Assembly: GCA_019359175.1 (NCBI GenBank)
Contig: JAHHHU010000003.1
Location: 248,001-312,000 of the forward strand
Direction of reading: 5' to 3'
Length of the DNA: 64,000 bases
DNA from: Phormidium tanganyikae FI6-MK23
GTDB taxonomy: Bacteria; Cyanobacteriota; Cyanobacteriia; Leptolyngbyales; Leptolyngbyaceae
Shown: piece by piece, positions 18,468-28,095 of the stretch
How positions within the stretch are numbered: the stretch's first letter is position 1
How the letters are laid out: the number at the start of each line of letters is the position of its first letter
Notes under the pieces: model-generated
Told to the model about the DNA's origin: nothing
Databases searched by the model: none
Seen by the model: the letters and a program-made list of their open reading frames with translations, nothing else
Translations under genes and position numbers: made by a program

Positions 18468-20114
18468 ATGAGAAAAGGAAGTGATATCATCGGCAAGTCA
18501 ATTATTGCCTTTGATTCTGGAAAGCGCACTGCACGAGTTCAAGATCTCATCTTTGATCAAGACACGAACGAGTTGTTAGGGGTCTTAGTTGAAGAGTCAG
18601 GTTTGTTTCATTCCGCAAAGGTTATCCCCCTCAGCGCGATTTCTGCATTCGGAACCGATACGCTGATCATTCCAAGCAGAGAAAACATTATTTCCGCAAA
18701 GCATGATGAGCGCATTGATCGGGTTCTCGATCGTAATCTTGTTCTCAAAGGCACTCGCATTGTCACCACCGATGGACGCTATTTAGGTTCGGTAATCGAC
18801 TTGTTCTTTGATGATCAAACGGGCGCGATCGAAGGATATGAGACATCGGGTGGGATCTTCGCAGATGCTTACTCCGGTCGTTCATTTATTCCCGCCCCGC
18901 ATACGCTCCGAATCGGTGAAGATGCGACCTTTGTTCCACCTGAAACCGCTGATTTGATGGAAGAACAAGTGGGTGGAATTCGGGGTGCGGTTCAAAGCGC
19001 ATCGAGCCGAGTTCAGGAAGGCTCGGAGGTCGCAGGTCAAAAAATTCAATCCGCTGCACACTCAGCAAATGAGCAAATTCAGCGCGGTGCAGAAACTGCA
19101 AACGCAAGATTACAATCTGCTGCAACTGATGTTTCTAACGGTTTCGAGAATGGCACTCGCACTGCAACTACGGCGATTACGAATCAACTGGTTGATCCCG
19201 ACGAGCAATTCGCTTATGTGATTGGAAAAACGGTCGATCGAGATATTTTCACCAACCAAGGTCAGTTACTGATTGCGAAAGACCAAGTGATTACGCTAAC
19301 TGTGGCAGAAGCAGCGCGCTACGCGGGTGAAATTGAGACTCTCTATCGCGCTACAGGTGGAAGCTTAACCGCGCCGCTCAACCGCCAAGCTCAAGAATTT
19401 GGCGGTCGAGTTCAGACTGGATTTCAAGATGTTAGCGATCGAGTTCAGACCGGATTCCAAAACCTAACGCAACGGGCGAATGAAGCCTTCTCGAATGTCA
19501 CCGCACGTCTCGGCGTTGAACAAGCGAAAGGACGACGCTCCGATCGTATGATCCGGTCTGATAGCGGTGCGATCATTGCTGCACCCGGTCAAATTGTCAC
19601 TGATATTGTGGTTGATCGGGCTAAAGCTGCAAACCGGGAAGTTGCGTTGTTAGATGCTGTTGGCTTGCACCCGACCGAAGCGGCTCGTGGCAGCACGAAT
19701 AGTTCTTTGGTCGTTGCAAAATCGAGATTCCAAAACGAAGCGTCGATCGCATCGACTCGTTTTCAACAAGAAGCTTCGATCGCACGCGAGAATGCCAAAA
19801 CCCTCTGGCACGATTTGCAAGAGAAGTTTTCAGAGTACCAAGGTCGCAGCGCTCGCGCAATTTACCGGAATCGCGTCGAACAAGCTCTGGGTCGTCCGGT
19901 GAATCGGGTGATCCTCGATCGACAAGACAATGTGATTTTGAATGTGGGTGAAATTATCACTCACAAAGCGATCGAGCAGGCGGAAGATAGCGGCGTAATC
20001 AATATTCTCCTCAGCTCGGTGTACAGCAAAGAACCGACGATTCGCGAGGAAGAACTCCGCGCCCCCGAACCCGGAATGGCATCGTTAGAGCGCGAACACG
20101 CTGTTCATAACTAG
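18468..20114 (+). CDS. Double PRC-barrel protein with amphipathic helical repeats
   Basis: 548 residues. Two PRC-barrels (about 5-80 and 88-150, SDIIGKSIIAFDSGKRTARVQDLIFD and KGTRIVTTDGRYLGSVIDLFFDD) are followed by LEA/apolipoprotein-like repeats (VQSASSRVQEGSEVAGQKIQ, then about 290-350 GRVQTGFQDVSDRVQTGF) and further PRC-like segments (VNRVILDRQDNVILNVGEII). RBS AGAGGACAT lies just before the ATG. Such proteins may bind membranes or stabilise structures under stress. Function not proven. Confidence 0.78.
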   Translation: MRKGSDIIGKSIIAFDSGKRTARVQDLIFDQDTNELLGVLVEESGLFHSAKVIPLSAISAFGTDTLIIPSRENIISAKHDERIDRVLDRNLVLKGTRIVTTDGRYLGSVIDLFFDDQTGAIEGYETSGGIFADAYSGRSFIPAPHTLRIGEDATFVPPETADLMEEQVGGIRGAVQSASSRVQEGSEVAGQKIQSAAHSANEQIQRGAETANARLQSAATDVSNGFENGTRTATTAITNQLVDPDEQFAYVIGKTVDRDIFTNQGQLLIAKDQVITLTVAEAARYAGEIETLYRATGGSLTAPLNRQAQEFGGRVQTGFQDVSDRVQTGFQNLTQRANEAFSNVTARLGVEQAKGRRSDRMIRSDSGAIIAAPGQIVTDIVVDRAKAANREVALLDAVGLHPTEAARGSTNSSLVVAKSRFQNEASIASTRFQQEASIARENAKTLWHDLQEKFSEYQGRSARAIYRNRVEQALGRPVNRVILDRQDNVILNVGEIITHKAIEQAEDSGVINILLSSVYSKEPTIREEELRAPEPGMASLEREHAVHN

Positions 20115-20235
20115 TAGAGTCAGCGTGGGGGAAAGTTTTCGATACTTTTTCTCACGCTTTTTCCAAAAAGTTACGATTTTTCTTGGATCTCTCAATCAAC
20201 TTGTGTTAGATTAGCTAAGGTTACGAAATCCGCCT

Positions 20236-20307
20236 GGGTCGCTAGCTCAGCGGTAGAGCATTCGGCTTTTAACCGACTGGTCTCGGGTTCGAATCCCGGG
20301 CGACCCA
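20236..20307 (+). tRNA. tRNA-Lys (anticodon UUU)
   Basis: 72 nt with acceptor GGGTCGC/GCGACCC, D-arm GCTC...GAGC, anticodon loop CTTTTAA (anticodon TTT, reads AAA/AAG) and T-loop TTCGAAT. CCA is not encoded. No intron. Confidence 0.95.
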
Positions 20308-20393
20308 TTTTTCTCAAGCCAAAGCAAGGCTTAATCAAGGCAATCTTTGAGATATCTTAGGATATCATTCTTGCTGTTGCACACCCAAAGTTC

Positions 20394-21461
20394 ATGCCTT
20401 CTTACTTTCGCTCCAGTGTTGATGCAATGGCGGGATACATTCCCGGTGAGCAACCCAAACCCGGGACCCTGATCGTTAAACTCAACACAAACGAGAATCC
20501 TTATCCCCCTTCACCGAATGCGATCGCTGTTCTGCGCTCTCTTGATCCCGAATGGCTCAGACGCTACCCTGATCCCTATGCCAATGACTTTCGACAAGCT
20601 GCCAGCGAAGCATTAGACATTCCCAAGGATTGGATCATGGTTGGGAATGGCAGCGATGATATTTTGAATGTGATTGTGCGGGCTTGTGCGGAACCTGGAC
20701 GAAAAGTGGTTTATCCGATGCCGACTTATGTTCTGTATCGGACTTTGGTAGAAATGCAAGTTGCCGATCGCGTTGAGATTTCTTACGGCGATCGATATGA
20801 ATTCCCGATTAACGAACTGATCGCGGCTCAAGGAGCGATTACCTTTATCGCGTCGCCAAACAGTCCATCCGGTCATAGCATTGCACTATCAGACCTGAGA
20901 CACCTTGCAGCAAAGTTAACAGGCGTTCTAGTGATTGATGAGGCGTATGTTGATTTTGCTGAGGAGACTGCTCTCCCGTTAGTCCATGAATTCGAGAATG
21001 TATTGATTTTGCGAACACTCTCGAAAGGCTATTCATTAGCAGGATTGCGGCTTGGATTCGCGATCGCAAATCCTCAACTTCTCAGCGGACTATTCAAAGT
21101 TAAAGATAGTTACAATATTGATGCGATCGCAACCCTAGTTGGAACTGCTGCAATACGCGATCAGAACTATAAAAATGAATGTGCTGAGAGAGTTAAACGA
21201 TCGAGAGCGAAATTAGCGATCGACCTAAAACAGCTTGGCTGGAAGGTATGGAACTCACAAACTAACTTTCTCCTAACTCAGCCACAAGACAATGCAGAAG
21301 AGATTTATCTTGCGCTAAAAGAACGCGGAATCCTGGTGCGATACTTCAAACAACTAGGATTAGATGACAAATTAAGAATCACAGTTGGAACCGATGAACA
21401 GAACCAAACCTTGATAGAGGCATTGCAAGCGATCGCAACCCCCAACAGAAAAGCCCACTGA
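20394..21461 (+). CDS. hisC: Histidinol-phosphate aminotransferase
   Basis: 355 residues, PLP fold type I. Converts imidazole-acetol phosphate and glutamate to histidinol phosphate. KLNTNENPYPPSP is the family start, GNGSDDIL near 83, PNSPSG near 161, IDEAYVDFAEE near 183, and RTLSKGYSLAGLRLGF carries the Schiff-base lysine (about 212). Alone here, without other his genes, as is usual in cyanobacteria. Confidence 0.93.
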   Translation: MPSYFRSSVDAMAGYIPGEQPKPGTLIVKLNTNENPYPPSPNAIAVLRSLDPEWLRRYPDPYANDFRQAASEALDIPKDWIMVGNGSDDILNVIVRACAEPGRKVVYPMPTYVLYRTLVEMQVADRVEISYGDRYEFPINELIAAQGAITFIASPNSPSGHSIALSDLRHLAAKLTGVLVIDEAYVDFAEETALPLVHEFENVLILRTLSKGYSLAGLRLGFAIANPQLLSGLFKVKDSYNIDAIATLVGTAAIRDQNYKNECAERVKRSRAKLAIDLKQLGWKVWNSQTNFLLTQPQDNAEEIYLALKERGILVRYFKQLGLDDKLRITVGTDEQNQTLIEALQAIATPNRKAH

Positions 21462-21503
21462 AAAGATCATTCTTCAGTCCCCTTCAGTGGACTTTGTTCT
21501 GTT

Positions 21504-21527
21504 CGCCCCGGATTGGAAACCGGGGCG
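21504..21527. terminator. Bidirectional terminator between hisC and htpG
   Basis: Perfect arms CGCCCCGG (21504-21511) and CCGGGGCG (21520-21527) around ATTGGAAA. It lies in the gap of two convergent genes. No long T-run on either side, so efficiency is uncertain. Confidence 0.6.
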
Positions 21528-21563
21528 GAATATCAACGTAGCGAGAGAACCTCAACTAAGTCT

Positions 21564-23552
21564 CTAACTCAAAGCCCGATCGGTTAATTTTGTCAGGACT
21601 TGATTCGATCTCTCAACAAACGCCATCATTCCATCCGCGTTAAAGCCCTTCTGCGCCATCAGTGCTAAGTCATAGACATGATGACAAATCATATCTGCAA
21701 GTTCAGCCGATGGAGAACTCGAAGCACCAGTGACGATTGCGCCTTGACTGAGACTAATCAAATTCTGAATCATTGGATGCGAGGTATTGACCAGCAGAAC
21801 GTGTTCTTCTGGAAACTCGATCGCTTGTTGCTGCAAGAGTGCATTCATTTCCTGCATTCGGCGAAGATGTTCTGGCAACAACACCATTGCAGGAGGAGCC
21901 GCTGCATCTCCTTTCAGTGCTTCAGTTCGCACCGTCAATTTAGGCTTACCTAATGCTTTCTGGAACAAGTCTTTAATCTGTTCACCGCGCGTTTGATTCG
22001 TGTTTGGATCAACAATCTCAGACTTGTCTTTATCAATCAGCGTGTCATCGAGTTCGGAGTCAACCCGCGAGAATTTGATGTGCGAATATTCGCGCTCTAA
22101 GAAGCTGACAAAGTGACTATCGATAAACGAATCCATGAACAAGACTTCTAAGCCCTGACTGGTATGCAACTGAACATAAGTTGCTTGCGTCACTTCATCA
22201 GTACAGTAAAACACTCGATTTTCGTGCCGCGCCTTATTGCGTTCTAGATACTCTTGCAGCGTTGTATAAGTCTTGCCATCGATCGTATTGTTCTGCTCGG
22301 TATCTTGCCAAGCATCACCCTCTTGCGATTGAACTTCCACTTTTGGTTGCTCAGTTGCAGTGGTGCGATAGATTAGAATCTCTTCAACTTGCTTTTTGAA
22401 CTTGTCATCGTTGAGTGAGCCGAATTTAACAAACGTTCCCAGATCCTGCCAACTGCGAATGTAAGCTTCTCGATCGTCGCGATAGAGTTCCTTTAAGCGA
22501 TCGCCGACTTTCTTCGTAATGTAGTCTGCAATTCGACGCACCGTACGATCGCTTTGCAAAAAGCTTCGAGACACATTCAGCGGAATATCAATGCTATCAA
22601 TCACACCCTGCAACGGCAGCAAAAATCGAGGCACAACTTCTTCACAGTTGTCACTCACAAAGACTTGATTGCAGAACAGTTTGATTTGTCCTTTGGTGAC
22701 ATCGACATCCGGTTTGAGCTTGGGAAAGTAGAGAATGCCATTCACTACAAATGGATAGTCGGTATTGAGATGCACCCAGAGCAGCGGATCTTCTTGGAAC
22801 GGATAGAGATAGCGGTAGAACTCTAGATAGTCCTCTTTTGTGAGATTGCTTGGCGATTCTTTCCAAGGCGCTTTCTGACGGTTGATTTGTTCGGGTGCAG
22901 TTGCTTCTTGACCTTCAGATGCCAGAGTTTCCAGCTTGATCGGGAAGGGCAGAAAATCGCAGTAGGTTTTCACTAGCTGACGAATCCGGTACGGCTCCAG
23001 ATATTCTAATTCTTCGTCCTGTATCGTTAGCTTAACCGTTGTGCCTCGTGTCGCGCGCTGCGACTCGGATAGCTTGAACTCTGTTGAACCATCGCAGACC
23101 CAGTTCACAGGTTGCGCGTCTTGTTTGTAAGACAGCGTATCAATCTCAACCTGTTTCGCCACCATAAACGACGAATAGAAGCCTAGCCCGAAGTGCCCGA
23201 TAATCTGCTGATCGCTGCTAGCTTTGTACTTCTCAACAAATTCTTCCGCACTAGAAAAGGCGACTTGGTTGATGTACTTTTTCACCTCGTCAGCGGTCAT
23301 GCCAATTCCGGTGTCTGAGATCGACAGCGTTTGATTCGCTTTATCGATCGTAATCACAATTTCCGACTCACCTAACTCGCCCGAAAACTCATCAGAGCGA
23401 GAGACCATACTGAGCTTCTGAAGCGCATCGACTGCGTTAGAAACCAATTCCCGCAGGAAAATCTCGTGATCCGAATAAAGCCATTTCTTGATAATTGGGA
23501 AAATATTCTCGGTATGAATCGAGATATTCCCTTGCTCTAAGATGGTTGTCAT
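21564..23552 (-). CDS. htpG: Hsp90 chaperone HtpG
   Basis: 662 residues. The GHKL ATPase head has YSDHEIFLRELVSNAVDAL, DTGIGMTADEVKKYI and GHFGLGFYSSFMVA; the middle domain has WVHLNTDYPFVVNGILYFPK and LFCNQVFVSDNCEEVVPRFL; the C-terminal dimer part ends VLTKLTDRALS without MEEVD, as in bacteria. In cyanobacteria HtpG supports heat and light stress tolerance and phycobilisome assembly (family knowledge). The ATG is well supported by the conserved start MTTILEQGNISIHTENIFP. Confidence 0.97.
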   Translation of the reverse strand: MTTILEQGNISIHTENIFPIIKKWLYSDHEIFLRELVSNAVDALQKLSMVSRSDEFSGELGESEIVITIDKANQTLSISDTGIGMTADEVKKYINQVAFSSAEEFVEKYKASSDQQIIGHFGLGFYSSFMVAKQVEIDTLSYKQDAQPVNWVCDGSTEFKLSESQRATRGTTVKLTIQDEELEYLEPYRIRQLVKTYCDFLPFPIKLETLASEGQEATAPEQINRQKAPWKESPSNLTKEDYLEFYRYLYPFQEDPLLWVHLNTDYPFVVNGILYFPKLKPDVDVTKGQIKLFCNQVFVSDNCEEVVPRFLLPLQGVIDSIDIPLNVSRSFLQSDRTVRRIADYITKKVGDRLKELYRDDREAYIRSWQDLGTFVKFGSLNDDKFKKQVEEILIYRTTATEQPKVEVQSQEGDAWQDTEQNNTIDGKTYTTLQEYLERNKARHENRVFYCTDEVTQATYVQLHTSQGLEVLFMDSFIDSHFVSFLEREYSHIKFSRVDSELDDTLIDKDKSEIVDPNTNQTRGEQIKDLFQKALGKPKLTVRTEALKGDAAAPPAMVLLPEHLRRMQEMNALLQQQAIEFPEEHVLLVNTSHPMIQNLISLSQGAIVTGASSSPSAELADMICHHVYDLALMAQKGFNADGMMAFVERSNQVLTKLTDRALS

Positions 23553-24039
23553 AAGCCTCGTCCAAGGTTCTCAGAAAATGGAATGCACTTTATTGTGCGC
23601 GACGATCGCGCTTCGCGTCTCTATTTTATGAATTGAACCTTGCCGCTCGGTGAGTGCGGGTTTCCCTACCTTTAGCCAATCTAAGCGGAACCCTCGAAAA
23701 ACTATCTTTTAAGAGTCTCAACAGAGAATTTTATTAGCCGTTAGTCAAAGTTGAGGGTTGCAGGAGTGAAGAAACCTTGCAGATCAGGCAGAGAACCGCG
23801 AAAAACGCTGCGCTGAAATTAGGTTTTCACAAAATAGGTGTTAAAAATTTTGTCTCCCTCTGGGAAATCACTGAGATATTCAATGAGATTTATGGGAATT
23901 TTGAGGAATTTTCGGTGATCTGATCATCCGAAAGTATGGTTTTTTAACAGTGTGCTTAAGTTGCGACCCATCAGTTTACGACCTTAAACTGTCCTGTTTT
24001 TGCTTGTGCTTCCCTGACCCTTCGGATTCTTGTGGTGCT
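23553..24039. other. Divergent intergenic region htpG / histidine kinase
   Basis: 487 bases. No CIRCE (TTAGCACTC-type) palindrome is seen upstream of htpG. The right end is AT-rich (23820-23950) and may hold the kinase promoter. A GTG frame from 23950 continues into the kinase but has no family support before the ATG at 24040. Confidence 0.4.
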
Positions 24040-25212
24040 ATGCGAGCTGTTGTTCCCCCTGTTCTGCTGCGTCCTACGTCGATCGTGCCCGATACGATCG
24101 AGCCTGCAATTCATCCCGATTCTCCGATCCAATCGTTCTGCCGCCTGCAAATTGAGCAAATTCTTTCACAACTTCCCGGTGCAGGAATTCGACTCGTTTA
24201 TCAAGCTCCAGAGCAATCGAAGCGCCAATCTTTTGTCTACGGACGAGAATTTTGGTCGATTTTGGATCCTGAAGCACAGTCTTATCTTGCTTCAGAATCT
24301 TGGTGGTCAAAAAATTCAGTCGGACGCTTGAAAAAAGTGCTGGCAGGGTCGCAGCGTCGATTCTATGCTTGTCCGCTCAGTCACACGAAACCGGAGTATC
24401 TTCTGCTCGGAACGACAAAGCTCCTCACCGCAAATCAGAAACGCTTTATCGAAAATGCTGCAACGCTTCTAAACCACCATCTTTCAACCGTGAGAGAACT
24501 CCACGTTCAACGCCAAACACAGCAGCAAACTGAGTATAAAAATCACCAAATCGCCCATCAAGTTAAAAGCCCGATCGCGCTAATTCAAATCTATACAGAA
24601 ATGCTGTTGTCGTCGGTTTTAGAGGGACAATCACGATCGTATTTAGAATTGATCCAATCCTCAATTCAAGACATCAATCGTCACTTGAAACAGCTTTCCG
24701 TAAAGCAAAAACCGCTCCGAATCGAGCAGCATGATTTAAGTGAAATTCTCGCTCAAAGCATCAAGCAATTGCAGCCTTGGCTAGCGGAAAAACAGATTCA
24801 AGTCGCTTATTCTCGATCGCCGATTCTGCTCAATGTCGATGCGTGGCAGCTCAAACAAGTCTTCGATAACTTGATCTCGAATGCCATTCACTTTAGTCCC
24901 GGCTCCGGTACGATCGACTGCACTTGGAAAGTCTCACAGCAGGAGATTCTAATCGAAGTGTCAGACCAAGGAACAGGATTATCCGATGCTGATTTAGAAC
25001 AGGTCTTCACGCCGTTTTATTCTCGTCGTCCAGAAGGAACCGGACTCGGTTTATCGATCGCTCAAAAAATCGTTCAAGCGCACCAAGGCCAAATCTGGGT
25101 CAGCAACTTACCCACCGGGGGCGCAAAGTTTTCTTTCACCCTGCCTCGACAACAGCCCAAACTCTCGATCGTCCCAGCGATCGAAGTTCCCTTTCTCACG
25201 AGTTCATTATGA
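24040..25212 (+). CDS. Sensor histidine kinase, cytoplasmic
   Basis: About 390 residues. The N-terminal ~160 residues look like a divergent GAF-like sensor (SFCRLQIEQILSQLPGAGIRLVY). No membrane segment. HisKA has the H-box in NHQIAHQVKSPIALIQIYTEML; HATPase motifs are N-box FDNLISNAIHFS, G1 VSDQGTGLS and G2 EGTGLGLSIA. It phosphorylates the partner regulator whose ATG overlaps its stop (ATGA at 25209). Signal unknown. Confidence 0.9.
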   Translation: MRAVVPPVLLRPTSIVPDTIEPAIHPDSPIQSFCRLQIEQILSQLPGAGIRLVYQAPEQSKRQSFVYGREFWSILDPEAQSYLASESWWSKNSVGRLKKVLAGSQRRFYACPLSHTKPEYLLLGTTKLLTANQKRFIENAATLLNHHLSTVRELHVQRQTQQQTEYKNHQIAHQVKSPIALIQIYTEMLLSSVLEGQSRSYLELIQSSIQDINRHLKQLSVKQKPLRIEQHDLSEILAQSIKQLQPWLAEKQIQVAYSRSPILLNVDAWQLKQVFDNLISNAIHFSPGSGTIDCTWKVSQQEILIEVSDQGTGLSDADLEQVFTPFYSRRPEGTGLGLSIAQKIVQAHQGQIWVSNLPTGGAKFSFTLPRQQPKLSIVPAIEVPFLTSSL

Positions 25213-25898
25213 TTTCTTCTACACCTGCTCAACAGCAAATTTCGGTTTTACTCGTCGATGACGATTCTCGGTTCCGTCAAGGCTTACAAATGCTGCTTCA
25301 GTTCTACAGTACCAATTGCGATCAGCGGTTTGCGGTGATCGGGGAAGCGGCATCTTCGGAGCAAGCGGTTCAACTTGCTCAACAACAACATCCCATGTTG
25401 ATTTTGCTCGATATGGAATTGGCGAGCGGAGACGGAATTACCACGCTCACCGAATTGGCAAAGCTAGAACATCGATCGAAGATTTTGGTTGTATCGGGAC
25501 ACGAAGAGGAAGAATGGGTGTTTCGAGCAATGCGGGCGGGTGCAAATGGCTATGTAGTCAAGACTGAACTTGCAACAGAATTGTTCACTGCGATGACGAC
25601 TGTGCTAAACGAGCAAATTTATCTGTCTCCAGAGTTGGCGACTCGTTTCTTTCAAATGTTTCGGTTTTACAACGGGCAAGCTTTAGACGCGAAGACAAAA
25701 CTGCATTTAACCGATCGTGAACAGGAAGTGTTGCATTGGTTGGTACAGGGCGCTTCAAACGAGGATATTGCAACTCGGCTATATATTTCGGTTGCCACGG
25801 TGAAAGCGCATTTAACCGCTATTTTTCATAAGTTGAGCGTGACGAGCCGGACTCAGGCGATCATTCGCGCTCTGAAAATGGGATTGGTCAGTTGTTGA
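25209..25898 (+). CDS. NarL/LuxR-type response regulator
   Basis: 229 residues. Receiver (about 10-130) with acidic pair VDDDSRF, phospho-acceptor LLDMEL (about D64), Ser/Thr site VVSGH and Lys in VVKTE. The C-terminal HTH_LuxR is LTDREQEVLHWLVQGASNEDIATRLYISVATVKAHLTAIFHKL. Target genes are unknown. Overlaps the kinase by four bases, so they form a coupled pair. Confidence 0.94.
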   Translation: MISSTPAQQQISVLLVDDDSRFRQGLQMLLQFYSTNCDQRFAVIGEAASSEQAVQLAQQQHPMLILLDMELASGDGITTLTELAKLEHRSKILVVSGHEEEEWVFRAMRAGANGYVVKTELATELFTAMTTVLNEQIYLSPELATRFFQMFRFYNGQALDAKTKLHLTDREQEVLHWLVQGASNEDIATRLYISVATVKAHLTAIFHKLSVTSRTQAIIRALKMGLVSC

Positions 25899-25935
25899 TT
25901 CTATTCCGCGATAAATAATAGGCTTACCCGATGCC

Positions 25936-25969
25936 ATAGAGGCGTTTCGCTGAAACGCCTCTATTTTTT
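25936..25969 (+). terminator. Strong Rho-independent terminator
   Basis: A perfect 13-bp stem, ATAGAGGCGTTTC / GAAACGCCTCTAT with loop GCT, followed by TTTTTT; it ends the two-component operon. Confidence 0.95.
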
Positions 25970-26665
25970 CGATTTCACATTAATTCAGCATGAACTTTTG
26001 TAAGTAAATGGACGAGCTTGAGTAGCGTTTCGTCCTGTTTCTGAGATTTCTTGGAAACCACGATCGCCTTTTCGACTCTTCAACGCACACACTTTATTAT
26101 TTGTAAACCGTCTAATCAATGATATCGATCTCTACCTTTTTCTAGAAGAGTGAGTGAACTTTAGCAAGGACACTTACATCAGGAGGATATTAAAAAATCA
26201 GAATAGTTTCAGAACGCAAAATCTTTTTTGCCCTGCAATCCTGTTTGGGATTTCTAATTCATAGAAAGAAAGATTTGTTTTGCGTTCTCTATGATCCCCA
26301 GTCTGTTTTCTACAAATCTCAAGCCGCTCTTTCCTAAATCTGAAAGACAGTTTCCTTTAGATTTAGAACGATCCCCGAATTATAAAAACAATATGAAACT
26401 CAGTTTTCAAAACTAATCTCCAGAATCACGACCTAGCAACGTTTTCCAAGTTTTTTAACAACTTATCTGTTCTAAAACTCAATTCACAATAGAAAGTAGA
26501 AACTCCTTCCTTCGTGATTTTCATAGCTCCCCTCAACAAATGTTGGAAAGAGTTAATTTATTTCACTTAATGTTTCTCATTTCGCTTCATTTTGTTACAG
26601 AGATAAAAACTTCATTCAGAAGTAGTCCTGCTGGTTCACACTTGTAATCGAAAATAGTCCGAGAC
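25970..26665. other. Long AT-rich intergenic region
   Basis: About 700 bases without a coding frame. It holds the inverted repeat at 26211-26288, a second pair CTAAATCT/AGATTTAG (about 26334-26368) and an isolated AGGAGG at 26181 with no ORF after it (the next codons end in TAG). It may encode a small RNA or be the long leader of the gene at 26666. Confidence 0.4.
26211..26288. repeat. Long inverted repeat, candidate sRNA or cruciform
   Basis: AGAACGCAAAA (26211-26221) is the exact reverse complement of TTTTGCGTTCT (26278-26288). A second stem TCTTT/AAAGA continues inside, past a 4-base bulge. Loop about 40 bases. No T-run follows, so a terminator is unlikely. Confidence 0.45.
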
Positions 26666-26980
26666 ATGAAAAGTAACGATACCTTCACCTCGACTTGTCG
26701 CCACTGTCGATTCTATTCCCCTGAAGGACGACGCGGCGGACAATGCGGTCAACTCAACGTCGCTGTTCAAAGCACCTGGAAAGCTTGCTCATTAGCGGCT
26801 CCAATTTTTGAGCCAGAGTGGGAATTCTCAAAGGTTCCTGTCTGGCATAGCGAAGCCGCATTCGCACGAACGCGGAGCGCACTGCAAGCAACGACAAGCG
26901 GTGAGGGTAACCCGTTCGCCTATCGGGTTGAGGTTGAGCCGATCGCTTCAGAACCACAAGCATCAGCGACTCTGCTTTAA
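26666..26980 (+). CDS. Conserved cyanobacterial Cys-motif protein
   Basis: 104 residues. The N-terminal module C-x2-C-x12-C-x-Q plus AC (STCRHCRFYSPEGRRGGQCGQ, WKACSLA) places four cysteines at about 11, 14, 27 and 41, probably a zinc site. The rest is low-complexity. I recognise the CRHCRFYSPEGRRGG type from cyanobacteria as a hypothetical family, function unknown. A strong terminator follows at 27001-27030. Confidence 0.75.
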   Translation: MKSNDTFTSTCRHCRFYSPEGRRGGQCGQLNVAVQSTWKACSLAAPIFEPEWEFSKVPVWHSEAAFARTRSALQATTSGEGNPFAYRVEVEPIASEPQASATLL

Positions 26981-27000
26981 TCACTTTGCCAAACTCGCGA

Positions 27001-27030
27001 TCGCACTCTGCTCTAGGGTGCGATTTTTCA
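27001..27030 (+). terminator. Rho-independent terminator
   Basis: Arms ATCGCAC and GTGCGAT (27001-27007, 27020-27026) with TTTTT following. The minus-strand gene end at 27088 is nearby, so it could also serve that direction weakly. Confidence 0.75.
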
Positions 27031-27087
27031 TGCGAAAACGCCAAGATCAATAAAGATCCCGGCGCTCCAATCCTGCCTAATTTCGAC

Positions 27088-27522
27088 TTAAGGGTTTTGT
27101 GCGGGGGGCGCTTGAGTCACCTGGGCCGGTGGCTCCGAATCGCCTAGAACGACTAAGCGCTGATTTGGATCAGCGCGATTCGTCTGTTCTTGAACGATCG
27201 CGGTCGCTTGATGAGGATCAAAATAACGATTAAAGTCCGTTTTCAGTCGCGCTACTCGTGTATCTGCGGTCTGAACTTCAGCTTGAATTTCTTTTAGTTT
27301 TGCTTGTTGGTTGACACTAGAAGGAATAAGCTGCACTAAAGCTGCGATCGCAGCGCTAGAAATTACGACATTAACACCAAGTTTAACGAGTGCCTCGGCT
27401 GCCAAAATGCGGTCATGCTGCGGACGAGCGCGGCGCGAAGATTTTTGGGAGCGGCGAGATCTTGGAGACTCAGGAGGCTGTGGTAGGGGGAGTGCATTCA
27501 TGGGTTCATTAGCGCGTGACAT
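27088..27522 (-). CDS. Single-span coiled-coil membrane protein
   Basis: 144 residues. A basic cytoplasmic N-terminus (RSRRSQKSSRRARPQ), one membrane span (ALVKLGVNVVISSAAIAALVQLIP, about 44-68), a short helical/coiled part (KLKEIQAEVQTADTRVARLKTDF, about 75-98) and a Pro/Gln-rich end. Topology resembles FtsL/FtsB-type bitopic proteins, but I see no such homology. Conserved cyanobacterial hypothetical, function unknown. Confidence 0.65.
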   Translation of the reverse strand: MSRANEPMNALPLPQPPESPRSRRSQKSSRRARPQHDRILAAEALVKLGVNVVISSAAIAALVQLIPSSVNQQAKLKEIQAEVQTADTRVARLKTDFNRYFDPHQATAIVQEQTNRADPNQRLVVLGDSEPPAQVTQAPPAQNP

Positions 27523-27999
27523 CAGAAAAAGCTACTCAAGCACGAAAAGCGTTCACTCAAAGCATTCACTTTCATCGTGTGACGACGTGCGATTTGCAAA
27601 CGTTGCAGCTTGACCAAAGTTCTTCACCTCTTGCAAGCGAAGAATATTGAAAGTCAACAATCAAAGAATGATTTATTGGCTGGTAGAGCTAATCAAAGAT
27701 TGCAAATCTGGAACCCAAAATCAAGAAGTACGAGTGAACTAAGTTCGGTAACAACCAGAAAAGAAGGAATTAAAGCCGAGCAAAAAGCAGTTATTTTGCT
27801 TGATTTCGGTCTTAACTCTCTCTTCTCTTGTGCTTTTTAGTAGCTTTTCAAGCCTACCTGAATGGGATGCACCCATTCAGGCAGGAAACTTGCCTAGATA
27901 GTTTACTTGCTGAATCGAAAAATGATCACCGAATTTACAGCTTTCTTTCCGCGATCGGCTCGTTTGCTTCTAGGGTTTGTTTCCTGCGGGGGTCTGAAC
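27523..27999. other. Intergenic region with hairpin (27857-27881)
   Basis: No convincing gene in ~480 bases. A perfect 10-bp hairpin, CCTGAATGGG / CCCATTCAGG around ATGCA, lies at 27857-27881, about 120 bases downstream of psaM (minus). No T-run directly follows; it may be a transcript end or a processed-RNA end of psaM. Confidence 0.4.
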
Positions 28000-28095
28000 C
28001 TACTTGTAAAGCTCAGTTGCTAACCGAAACGCGAGAACTCCCGGAATGAGAGCCACGACCAGCGCAATCAGAACTTGAGTATCGGATAAAGACAT
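28000..28095 (-). CDS. psaM: Photosystem I reaction centre subunit XII
   Basis: 31 residues reading MSLSDTQVLIALVVALIPGV with the end AFRLATELYK, the conserved PsaM pattern (SDTQ near the start, a single membrane helix, end LSTELYK-like). It is a small thylakoid membrane subunit at the PSI trimer interface. AGGAG lies 9 bases upstream of the ATG (28105-28109 on the minus strand). Too short for ordinary ORF calls. It is a marker that the organism makes PSI. Confidence 0.93.
   Translation of the reverse strand: MSLSDTQVLIALVVALIPGVLAFRLATELYK

Noticed and set aside
23553-24039. CIRCE or other heat-shock operator for htpG
   Set aside because: No TTAGCACTC-N9-GAGTGCTAA or close variant seen.
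27610-27840. 76-codon plus-strand frame
   Set aside because: No RBS, no pattern, low-complexity ending FSCAF; probably chance.
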